This document shows, in pieces, positions 1 to 6,823 of a stretch of 6,848 nt of DNA. Below the pieces are notes generated by a model that searched no databases, had not been told where the DNA came from, and was given only the letters and a program-made list of their open reading frames with translations. The position numbers and the translations under genes are program-made. How positions within the stretch are numbered: position 1 is the first letter of the stretch; the number at the start of each line of letters is the position of its first letter. Location: NCBI GenBank assembly GCA_964563495.1, contig CAZLYK010000213.1, positions 1 to 6,848 of the forward strand, read 5' to 3'. The stretch comes from CAZLYK01 sp964563495. GTDB lineage: Bacteria > Acidobacteriota > Blastocatellia > RBC074.

Positions 1-112
1 GGGCGACGGGGCGACGGGGCGACGGGGCGACAGGGCGACAGGGCGACGGGGCGACTGGGCGACAGGGCGACGGGGCGACGGGGCGACGGGGCGACGGGGC
101 GACGGGGAGATT
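1..112. repeat. 8-bp tandem repeat array (GGGCGACN)x13, truncated at left edge
   Basis: Thirteen consecutive 8-base units, GGGCGACN, run from base 1 to 104, followed by a decayed unit GGGAGATT at 105-112. The first seven bases are identical in all thirteen units. Only the eighth varies: G in nine units, A at bases 32, 40 and 64, T at base 56. An 8-base period shifts the reading frame each unit, so the array is not protein-coding. It begins at the first base of the window and therefore probably extends further left. It resembles in style the short tandemly repeated repetitive (STRR) sequences described in filamentous cyanobacteria, but I do not recognise this unit as a named family. Confidence 0.95.
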
Positions 113-180
113 GGAAGACTCGGCGACTGATGATGATTCAATCGCCCCGTCGCCCCGTCGCCCCGTCGCCCCGTCCCCCC
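72..180. other. Long imperfect hairpin/cruciform formed by the inverted repeat arrays
   Basis: Bases 72-115 can pair with 137-180 around a 21-base loop (116-136). Of 44 positions, 41 form Watson-Crick pairs; the exceptions are 76/176, 108/144 and 114/138. The stem is dominated by G-C pairs, so as RNA or extruded DNA it would be very stable. No U-run follows it on either side, so it is not a classical intrinsic terminator. It could still protect or end transcripts of an unseen upstream gene, or stall replication. The fold is read directly from the sequence; any role is inference. Confidence 0.8.
143..174. repeat. Inverted copies of the same 8-bp repeat (CGCCCCGT)x4
   Basis: Four perfect copies of CGCCCCGT, the reverse complement of the unit in the left array (in the phase ACGGGGCG), lie 30 bases after the left array ends. 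Read on the minus strand, this array ends in GGGGCGATTGAA. The left array ends in GGGGAGATTGGA. The two arrays therefore share not only the unit but also the sequence at their inner boundary. This suggests they are inverted copies of one element rather than independent expansions. Confidence 0.95.
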
Positions 181-322
181 TCTCGCCTACGAGCAACCCT
201 TGATTTTCTGCCTACGGATCTACGACTATTACAACCCACGTGGTTTGGCGGCCGAAGTGGAAGAGCCGCCCCGAGGCGATATCCCATCTCTGACAGATTC
301 TGATGAAAAGTGAGGCCAGGTT
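181..322 (+). promoter_or_regulatory. Leader region of the beta-helix gene, with weak promoter candidate
   Basis: This 142-base stretch separates the repeat hairpin from the first gene and has no credible coding frame. A possible sigma70-like promoter is TTGATT at 200-205 with GACTAT at 224-229 (18-base spacing). The -10 matches consensus only partly, so this is weak. A small GC stem, GGCGGC (247-252) with GCCGCC (265-270), lies between it and the gene. A GAGG at 312-315, seven bases before the ATG at 323, is a plausible ribosome binding site. No operator or riboswitch is recognisable. Confidence 0.3.
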
Positions 323-1606
323 ATGTCTATGCTGAAAAGGTTAGCTTTTGCGATGGTGTCGATGGCAAGCGTCATCCTCGCCATCTCTTGCGCGACGACT
401 CCGAGCAGTCAAAACGCCCCGCTCACGGCCGCCGATCTGCAAAAAAGGCTTCAGGAAGAACTGATCAGGGCGAAGCCGGGCGGTGTCCTCGAACTGCCGG
501 AGGGCAAGTTCCAATTCGATAAGACGCTCTCGCTTTCGGTCAACAACATGACGATTCGCGGCAAGGGGATGGACAAGACGATCCTCTCCTTCGCGGGGCA
601 GAAAGCCGGTTCGGCGGGCATGCTGGTCAAGGCCAACGACTTCGTCATCGAAGACCTGGCGATAGAGGATTCGGCAGGCGACGCTCTCAAGATCGACGGG
701 GGAACCAATGTCACCATCCGTCGCGTGCGGGTCGAATGGACCGGCGGGATTAAGACGACGAATGGTCCCTATGGTCTTTATCCGGTGACGTGCAAAAACG
801 TGCTGATCGAAGATTCTGTCGCGATCGGGGCGTCCGACGCCGGGATCTATGTCGGCCAGTCCGATCAGGTAGTCATCCGCCGCAACCGCGCCGAGCACAA
901 TGTTGCGGCAATCGAAGTCGAAAATACCAGGAACGCGGATGTCTATCAAAATACCGTCACCAACAATACCGGCGGGATCATGGTGTTCAACCTGCCCGAT
1001 CTGCCGGTCCAGGGCGGGGGCAAGGTGCGCGTCTTCGATAACAAAGTGATCGGCAACAACACTCCGAACTTTGCTCCCAAGGGACAGACCGTCTATAACC
1101 TCGCGACCGGAACCGGGATGTTGATTATGGCCGTGAAAAATGTCGAGGTCTTCAACAATCAGATCAAGTCTCACAAGAGCGCCAATATCAGTGTCGTCTC
1201 ATATCTTTCTGCATCGAGCGCAGGTGAGATCAAGAACCCTGATTTCAATCCATACACGGCGGCGATCTACGTCCACGACAACCAGATATCCGGCGGCGGC
1301 AGTGAGCCCGATATCAGACTGCCCAAGTGGGAAGCGCTGGCAAAAGCCGCGGGTAAACCCTTGACCGATATCCTCTATGATGGGATTGTCGAGCCCAAAG
1401 GCAATCAGCCGGGCAGGATTGTCGATGCTCAAATCTGCATCGAAAAAAATGGCAATGCGACGCTGCTCAATTTCGACGGCGCGGGCGGGTTCAAGAAGAT
1501 GAGCCGCGATTTGAAGCCTCATCAATGTTCATTGCCGTCGCTGGCCGCGGTGACCATTCCACAGTTGACCGGCAATCCCGCGGCCAAAACCGGAGGTGGG
1601 ATGTAA
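323..1606 (+). CDS. Parallel beta-helix repeat lipoprotein (TIGR03805-type)
   Basis: This is a 427-residue exported protein of unknown function. Residues 1-23 look like a lipoprotein signal: KR at 5-6, a hydrophobic core, then AISC with Cys23 as the likely lipidated residue, placing it on the envelope. From about residue 73 to 295 it shows repeated short beta-strand/turn patterns rich in Asn, Asp, Gly and Val (NMTIRG, FVIEDLAIED, NVTIRRVRVEW, DAGIYVGQS, VVIRRN, VEVFNN). These are typical of right-handed parallel beta-helices of the NosD/pectate-lyase-like superfamily. The tail (about 300-427) is less repetitive and holds two cysteines, C372 and C402. From memory, the pattern and the partner gene match TIGR03805, whose members sit beside TIGR03806 cytochromes. 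No catalytic residues are evident. ATG at 323 follows GAGG by 7 bases; ATG at 329 is an equally possible start. Its last codons contain the ribosome binding site of the next gene, so the two are probably translationally coupled. Confidence 0.88.
   Translation: MSMLKRLAFAMVSMASVILAISCATTPSSQNAPLTAADLQKRLQEELIRAKPGGVLELPEGKFQFDKTLSLSVNNMTIRGKGMDKTILSFAGQKAGSAGMLVKANDFVIEDLAIEDSAGDALKIDGGTNVTIRRVRVEWTGGIKTTNGPYGLYPVTCKNVLIEDSVAIGASDAGIYVGQSDQVVIRRNRAEHNVAAIEVENTRNADVYQNTVTNNTGGIMVFNLPDLPVQGGGKVRVFDNKVIGNNTPNFAPKGQTVYNLATGTGMLIMAVKNVEVFNNQIKSHKSANISVVSYLSASSAGEIKNPDFNPYTAAIYVHDNQISGGGSEPDIRLPKWEALAKAAGKPLTDILYDGIVEPKGNQPGRIVDAQICIEKNGNATLLNFDGAGGFKKMSRDLKPHQCSLPSLAAVTIPQLTGNPAAKTGGGM
1592..1597 (+). 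promoter_or_regulatory. Ribosome binding site fixing the start of the cytochrome gene
   Basis: GGAGGT lies eight bases upstream of the ATG at 1606, inside the last codons of the beta-helix gene. It is a near-perfect Shine-Dalgarno sequence. It identifies 1606 as the start rather than the in-frame ATG at 1525, and indicates coupled translation of the pair. Confidence 0.8.
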
Positions 1607-2673
1607 TGCGCAGTTGTTTGACCCCGCTCGCCCTTATTTTCGCGGCGTGCTTTTGGTTGAGCTGCAGCAGGATTACCGGCGTCGGGGTGAGGTCATTTGT
1701 CGAAGAGCCGTTCCCGGCGAAGCTCTCGGAGTGGCGTTTGTTTCTGGCGCCGGGGCCGGGGCTCAAGCCGAACAAGGGCGTTGTGCCTTATGATCTGAAC
1801 ACGCCGCTCTTTTCCGACTATTCGCATAAATACCGGTTCGTCTGGATGCCGGAAGGGAGTTCGGCGATCTATCACGAAGAGGAACCCTTTGAATTTCCGG
1901 TCGGCGCCATCCTCGCGAAATCATTCGCTTATCCGGTCGAGGGAATCGCCGAGAGAGAGAGGCTGATCGAGACGCGGTTACTGGTTCGTGGGAAAAATGG
2001 CTGGGTCTCGCTGCCTTACGTCTGGAATGAGGAGCAGACGGAGGCGACGCTTGAAATCGCGGGCGGAAGCACGCAGGTCTCTTATCCGGATCGATCAGGG
2101 AGATGGCAAAAAGCCGATTACAACATACCCAACACCAATGAGTGTGCGCAGTGCCACGAGAAGTCCAAGATGTTGTCACCGATCGGACCCAAGGCGCGGA
2201 ATCTCAACCGCGATTATCGGTACACGGATGGGATCGCCAACCAGCTCGCTTATTGGACGAAGCTCGGCTACTTGAAAGACGCGCCACAGCCCGGAGACGC
2301 GCCCAAAGCGCCGGTCTGGAATGACCCATCAACCGGCTCGCTGGAGGCGAGGGCGAGAGCTTACCTCGATAACAATTGTGCGCATTGTCATCAATCGGGT
2401 GGATCGGCCGGCTATACGGCGTTTCTGCTCAACCTGAGGGAGAAAGAACCGCGCCGTTTGGGCTACTGCAAGAATCCGAACTCAGCCGGTTACTCGGGAA
2501 ACCTGGCATATGACCTGGTCCCCGGCAAACCCGACCAGTCGATCCTGATCTACCGCATGCGATCGACCAGGGCGAAAGAGATGATGCCGGAGATAGGTCG
2601 CAGTCAAGTCCATGGTGAAGGTGTTGCTTTGATCAGTGAATGGGTCGCTTCGCTCAAAGGCAATTGTGACTAA
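1606..2673 (+). CDS. Diheme c-type cytochrome lipoprotein (SO2930/HNE_0200-type, TIGR03806)
   Basis: This 355-residue protein is an envelope electron carrier or oxidoreductase subunit whose partner and substrate are unknown. A short hydrophobic N-terminus ends in WLSC (Cys20), a probable lipobox; FAAC (Cys15) is an alternative. Two covalent haem sites are present: CAQCH at 180-184 and CAHCH at 258-262. Met326/Met327, followed by Pro, is a good candidate for an axial ligand of one haem, by analogy with class I cytochromes c. The first ~170 residues lack haem motifs and form a separate domain containing PYDLNTPLFSDYSHKYR (61-77), which I recall as characteristic of the family. Two extra cysteines, C288 and C354, may form a disulfide. 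The start at 1606 overlaps the previous stop by one base (TAATG) and has GGAGGT eight bases upstream. The family regularly pairs with the beta-helix lipoprotein encoded just upstream, so they probably act together at the membrane surface. Confidence 0.9.
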   Translation: MRSCLTPLALIFAACFWLSCSRITGVGVRSFVEEPFPAKLSEWRLFLAPGPGLKPNKGVVPYDLNTPLFSDYSHKYRFVWMPEGSSAIYHEEEPFEFPVGAILAKSFAYPVEGIAERERLIETRLLVRGKNGWVSLPYVWNEEQTEATLEIAGGSTQVSYPDRSGRWQKADYNIPNTNECAQCHEKSKMLSPIGPKARNLNRDYRYTDGIANQLAYWTKLGYLKDAPQPGDAPKAPVWNDPSTGSLEARARAYLDNNCAHCHQSGGSAGYTAFLLNLREKEPRRLGYCKNPNSAGYSGNLAYDLVPGKPDQSILIYRMRSTRAKEMMPEIGRSQVHGEGVALISEWVASLKGNCD

Positions 2674-2700
2674 ATGATGCCGCTGGCGAATTCATGAAGA

Positions 2701-2770
2701 GACAGGATAAACAAGATTTTTGCAGGATAGAACAAGACCATATCTGATAAAATCCTGGGTAAATCCTGTC
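2701..2770. repeat. Degenerate GACAGGAT/ATCCTGTC intergenic inverted repeat
   Basis: GACAGGAT at 2701-2708 is the exact reverse complement of ATCCTGTC at 2763-2770. Between them are further related pieces: GCAGGAT at 2722-2728, and AATCCTG repeated about 11 bases apart on the right side. The unit recurs as GACAGGAT at 6806-6813 next to the ATPase gene. It looks like a dispersed, decayed intergenic repeat of the AACAGGAT/ATCCTGT style that I recall from several environmental bacterial genomes. It fills most of the 118-base gap between the cytochrome and oxidoreductase genes. Confidence 0.65.
2745..2753 (+). promoter_or_regulatory. Possible extended -10 promoter element for the oxidoreductase gene
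   Basis: TGATAAAAT reads as TGn followed by TAAAAT, which is five of six matches to the sigma70 -10 consensus, and lies 38 bases before the ATG at 2792. No good -35 box sits at the expected distance (GGATAG at 2725-2730), as can be the case for extended -10 promoters. It falls inside the degenerate repeat, so the match may be coincidental. Confidence 0.3.
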
Positions 2771-2780
2771 AATCTAATCA

Positions 2781-2786
2781 AGGAGA
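2781..2786 (+). promoter_or_regulatory. Ribosome binding site of the oxidoreductase gene
   Basis: AGGAGA lies five bases before the ATG at 2792. It decides in favour of that start over the in-frame ATG at 2720. The longer version would place 24 repeat-derived residues ahead of the twin-arginine signal. Confidence 0.8.
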
Positions 2787-2791
2787 ATCAT

Positions 2792-4114
<1,323 letters not shown>

Positions 4115-4265
4115 GTAACTAGACAGGGTCGGCCTCATGCCGGGACACTTTTCATGGGACTGGGGAAATTAGCCGGAAAATTTAACCGCCAAGACGCCAA
4201 GATCGCCAAGTAAACAAGGCAAAGAATAGCCTGCTGAGGTAGACCTCTTTGGCGTCTTGGCGATT
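4115..4265. other. Convergent intergenic region without a gene
   Basis: This 151-base gap lies between two genes that converge. Near its left end is a small hairpin, CGGC (4130-4133) with GCCG (4139-4142), and then the stretch GGGACACTTTTCATGGGACT, which looks like a fragment of a dispersed repeat but which I cannot assign. The right half holds the CGCCAAG inverted repeat listed separately. No small coding frame or RNA gene is supported. Confidence 0.6.
4187..4262. terminator. CGCCAAG inverted repeat, candidate bidirectional terminator
   Basis: CGCCAAGACGCCAA at 4187-4200 is the perfect reverse complement of TTGGCGTCTTGGCG at 4249-4262, with a 48-base loop. The left arm continues with a third CGCCAAG copy (4204-4210), so the arms are themselves made of a short repeated unit. 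On the + strand, six T's (4271-4276) follow the stem after eight bases. On the - strand, a T-rich stretch (TTAAATTTT) follows. The position between convergent genes suggests a shared terminator, but the long loop and loose T-run make this uncertain. It may simply be a dispersed repeat. Confidence 0.45.
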
Positions 4266-6794
4266 CTATCTTTTTTCCAGCCTGGCGAAGAAAACCTTCT
4301 TAACCGCTTCCGTCGCCAGCAGATAGAGCAAAGTGATCAGCAGGAGCAAAGCCATGACGCTTGCCGGCAATGGCGTAAATCCGAAAATCGAGTGATAAGG
4401 GAGATAGGGAATGGCCAGAGTCAAGAGCACGACGGCCAAGGTCGAGATGAGCAGCCATCGTCCCGGCCTGCTTTTGTAAAACGGCCGGTGGGTGCGCACG
4501 ACCAGCGCGACCAGCAATTCGGTCAGGAGCGATTCGACGAACCAGCCGGTCTGAAACTGTTCAGGCGTCGCGCGGACCAGATACAAAAGCGCTCCGAAGG
4601 TGAGGTAGTCAAAGACGGAGCTGATCAGCCCGAAGACGAACATGAAGTTGCGGATGAACTTGATGTCCCAGCGGCGCGGCCTTTCCACCAGCTCACGATC
4701 GACGTTGTCGCCGGCGATGGTGATCGCCGGGAAATCCGATAAAAAATTGTTGAGCAGGATCTGCTTGGCCAGGAGCGGCAGGAAGGGGAGGAACAACGAG
4801 GCTCCCGCCATACTGAACATATTGCCGAAATTCGCGCTCGTCGTGGTGAAGACGTATTTGAGAGAATTGGCGAAGGTGATCCGCCCTTCTTCGATCCCCC
4901 GATGAAGGACGCTCAGATCCCGTCGCAAGAGGACAAAGTCTGCGGCCTCTCGTGCCACATCGACTGCACCCTCGACCGAAATACCGACGTCCGCCTCGTG
5001 GAGCGCCGGGGCGTCATTGATGCCGTCGCCCATGTACCCGACCACATGCCCCATCTTTTGCAGCGCTCGAATGATCCGTTCTTTCTGGTTGGGATCGACC
5101 TCTGCGAACAAAGTGGTTCGCTCAACCAGATGCCACAAGGCTTCATCGTGCAGTTGATTGAGCTCGGCCCCGGTGAGGATTCCGGTGAGAGGCAATCCGA
5201 CCATCTCCGCAACGTGTTTCGCCACCTGCCGGTTGTCGCCGCTGATGATCTTGAGCTCGACTCCCAATTTTGCCAGATCGGTTATCGCCTGCTCGACGCC
5301 CGGTTTTGGAGGGTCGAAGAAGAGCAAAAAGCCGGCGAAGATCAGCTCGTGCTCGTCCTCGCGCGAATAAGCCGGCTTGAGTGGGAGCGGCTTGATGGCG
5401 ACGCCGAGGACGCGAAATCCTTGCGAGCTCCAGTCGGAGAATCGCTTTTGAATCAGCTCACGACCCGCCGGTTCAAGCGGGACGACCTTCTCTCCATCGC
5501 GCATTTGGACGCACTCGGCCAGAACGTTATCGAGCGCACCCTTGGTGATCAGCAGCGGCGATTGGTCGTCCTCGCGAACGACGATGCTCAGCCTCTTGCG
5601 GACGAAGTCGTAGGGCACCTCATCGAGCTTGGTCACGCCCGTGATCTCGAGCCGGCGTTCTGAAGTGATGGCTTGATCGAGGGGGTTTGCCAGCCCGGTT
5701 TGAAATTGGGCGTTCAAATAAGCAAAACGGAAGACTTCGTCTGACGGCTGACCGGACAAATCCAGGGCGCCATCCAACCGGACGACGCCTTCGGTCAGAG
5801 TACCGGTCTTATCGGTGCAGAGTACGTCCATGCTGCCGAAGTTCTCGATCGCGCTGAGTTGCCGCACGATGACGCCGCTTTTGGCCATCTCTCTCGCGCC
5901 TTTTGAGAGGTTGATCGTGATGATCGCGGGCAGCAGCTCGGGTGAGATGCCGACCGCCAACGCAATCGCGAAGAGGAGGGAATCGATCGGCGGTTTGAAC
6001 GAAACGACGTTCATGGCAAAGACGGCGAGCACGAGCACGACTATGACCTGAGTCAGCATCAGGCCGAACTGGCGGATGCCGCGCTCGAACTCGGTCTCGG
6101 GTGGGATCAGACTCAACTTGTCGGCGATCTGGCCGTAAGCGGTCGAGGCGCCCGTCTCGGCGATCAAGACGTGAGCCGTGCCGCTGCTCACAGTCGTCCC
6201 CATGAAGACACAGTTGGTGCGCCCGGCCATGCCGGCGGCCTGATCTACCGGACCGCTCTTTTTGGCGACCGGAAAGGTCTCACCGGTCAAGACCGCCTGG
6301 TTGACAAAGAAATCTTTTGCCTGCAGGACGACGCCGTCGGCCGGGATCAGGCTGCCGGCCGAAAGGAGCAGCACGTCGCCGGGAACGACCTCCTCCGCAC
6401 GAATCGAGATTGTCTGCTTATCGCGCAGCGCCGTGACCTGGTGAATCAGCCGCGCGCGCAGCTCCTCAACGGCTTTCGATGCCCTGAATTCCTGAGCAAA
6501 GGTGATCAACGCGCTGCCCAGGACGATGACCATGACCACTACCGCATCGGTCCACTCCTTGACAAATGCGGATAAGGCGGCGGCGAAGATCAGGATCAGA
6601 ACGAGCGGGCTCTTGAATTGGTTGAGGAAGAGTCGCCAGGCGGTCAGGCGTTGGCGTATCTGCAGCGCATTCAGGCCAAATTGTTTCAGCCTTCGCCGCG
6701 CTTCGTCCGTACCCAGACCATCCGGCGACGATTGCAGGTCTGCCAATAGCTGTTTGGCGGAATAGCTCCAGTAGGCGGGAAGGGTCTTATCCAT
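4266..6794 (-). CDS. mgtA: Magnesium-translocating P-type ATPase, MgtA/MgtB type
   Basis: This P3B-type inner-membrane pump is expected to import Mg2+ at the cost of ATP. With the start at 6794 it has 842 residues. All P-type landmarks are intact: actuator TGET (170-173), TM4 SPELLP (284-289), phosphorylation site DKTGT with Asp328, nucleotide-binding KGA (418-420), and the hinge GDGxxND (589-595). Ten membrane segments can be placed near 63-78, 83-103, 244-264, 272-294, 643-671, 677-694, 714-740, 750-766, 780-798 and 810-832. FQTGLANPLDQAI just after the phosphorylation domain, and DNVDRELVERPRRWD after TM6, are MgtA signatures. In TM6 the motif is NNFLSD (Asn683, Asp687), keeping the N-x3-D spacing of enterobacterial NLLYD. 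The reading frame extends to an ATG at 6830, but those 12 residues derive from a GACAGGAT repeat and neither start has a clear ribosome binding site. I prefer 6794. The promoter and any Mg2+-sensing leader lie outside the window. The gene converges on the oxidoreductase and is probably unrelated to it. Confidence 0.93.
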   Translation of the reverse strand: MDKTLPAYWSYSAKQLLADLQSSPDGLGTDEARRRLKQFGLNALQIRQRLTAWRLFLNQFKSPLVLILIFAAALSAFVKEWTDAVVVMVIVLGSALITFAQEFRASKAVEELRARLIHQVTALRDKQTISIRAEEVVPGDVLLLSAGSLIPADGVVLQAKDFFVNQAVLTGETFPVAKKSGPVDQAAGMAGRTNCVFMGTTVSSGTAHVLIAETGASTAYGQIADKLSLIPPETEFERGIRQFGLMLTQVIVVLVLAVFAMNVVSFKPPIDSLLFAIALAVGISPELLPAIITINLSKGAREMAKSGVIVRQLSAIENFGSMDVLCTDKTGTLTEGVVRLDGALDLSGQPSDEVFRFAYLNAQFQTGLANPLDQAITSERRLEITGVTKLDEVPYDFVRKRLSIVVREDDQSPLLITKGALDNVLAECVQMRDGEKVVPLEPAGRELIQKRFSDWSSQGFRVLGVAIKPLPLKPAYSREDEHELIFAGFLLFFDPPKPGVEQAITDLAKLGVELKIISGDNRQVAKHVAEMVGLPLTGILTGAELNQLHDEALWHLVERTTLFAEVDPNQKERIIRALQKMGHVVGYMGDGINDAPALHEADVGISVEGAVDVAREAADFVLLRRDLSVLHRGIEEGRITFANSLKYVFTTTSANFGNMFSMAGASLFLPFLPLLAKQILLNNFLSDFPAITIAGDNVDRELVERPRRWDIKFIRNFMFVFGLISSVFDYLTFGALLYLVRATPEQFQTGWFVESLLTELLVALVVRTHRPFYKSRPGRWLLISTLAVVLLTLAIPYLPYHSIFGFTPLPASVMALLLLITLLYLLATEAVKKVFFARLEKR

Positions 6795-6805
6795 TGATAA
6801 AAATA

Positions 6806-6823
6806 GACAGGATCGAGAGGATC
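6806..6823. repeat. Second copy of the degenerate GACAGGAT repeat
   Basis: GACAGGAT at 6806-6813 is followed by CGAGAGGATC, a second AGGAT half-unit. It matches the repeat arm at 2701-2708, which is followed there by AAACAAGAT. It overlaps the upstream end of the magnesium ATPase reading frame. Just beyond it, GAGATATCTC (6839-6848) is a perfect 10-base palindrome at the window edge; I attach no function to it. Confidence 0.5.

Noticed and set aside
1..180. CRISPR array
   Set aside because: The units are contiguous 8-mers without spacers, and the inverted second array is unlike CRISPR architecture.
247..270. Attenuator or intrinsic terminator in the beta-helix gene leader
   Set aside because: The stem is only six pairs (GGCGGC/GCCGCC), has no T-run after it and no competing stem, so it is noted in the leader entry but not called.
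341..1174. 277-residue minus-strand reading frame opposite the beta-helix gene
   Set aside because: It lies wholly inside a well-supported gene, has no recognisable domain or signal, and is rich in Arg/Asp/His as expected for an antisense shadow of GC-rich coding DNA.
1525..1605. Longer N-terminus for the cytochrome starting at ATG 1525
   Set aside because: It would overlap the beta-helix gene by 82 bases and bury the lipoprotein signal. The ATG at 1606 has GGAGGT at 8 bases and directly begins the signal peptide.
2720..2791. Longer N-terminus for the oxidoreductase starting at ATG 2720
   Set aside because: The 24 extra residues derive from the intergenic repeat and displace the twin-arginine motif from the N-terminus. 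AGGAGA precedes ATG 2792 at normal spacing.
4115..4186. Remnant of a transposable element (GGGACACTTTTCATGGGACT stretch)
   Set aside because: It looks like a recurring intergenic phrase, but there are no terminal repeats, transposase fragment or target duplication in the window to support a mobile element call.
4902..5663. 253-residue plus-strand reading frame opposite the magnesium ATPase
   Set aside because: It covers the ATPase catalytic domains (KGA, hinge motif), which are clearly coding on the other strand. The translation has no recognisable fold and no ribosome binding site was seen.
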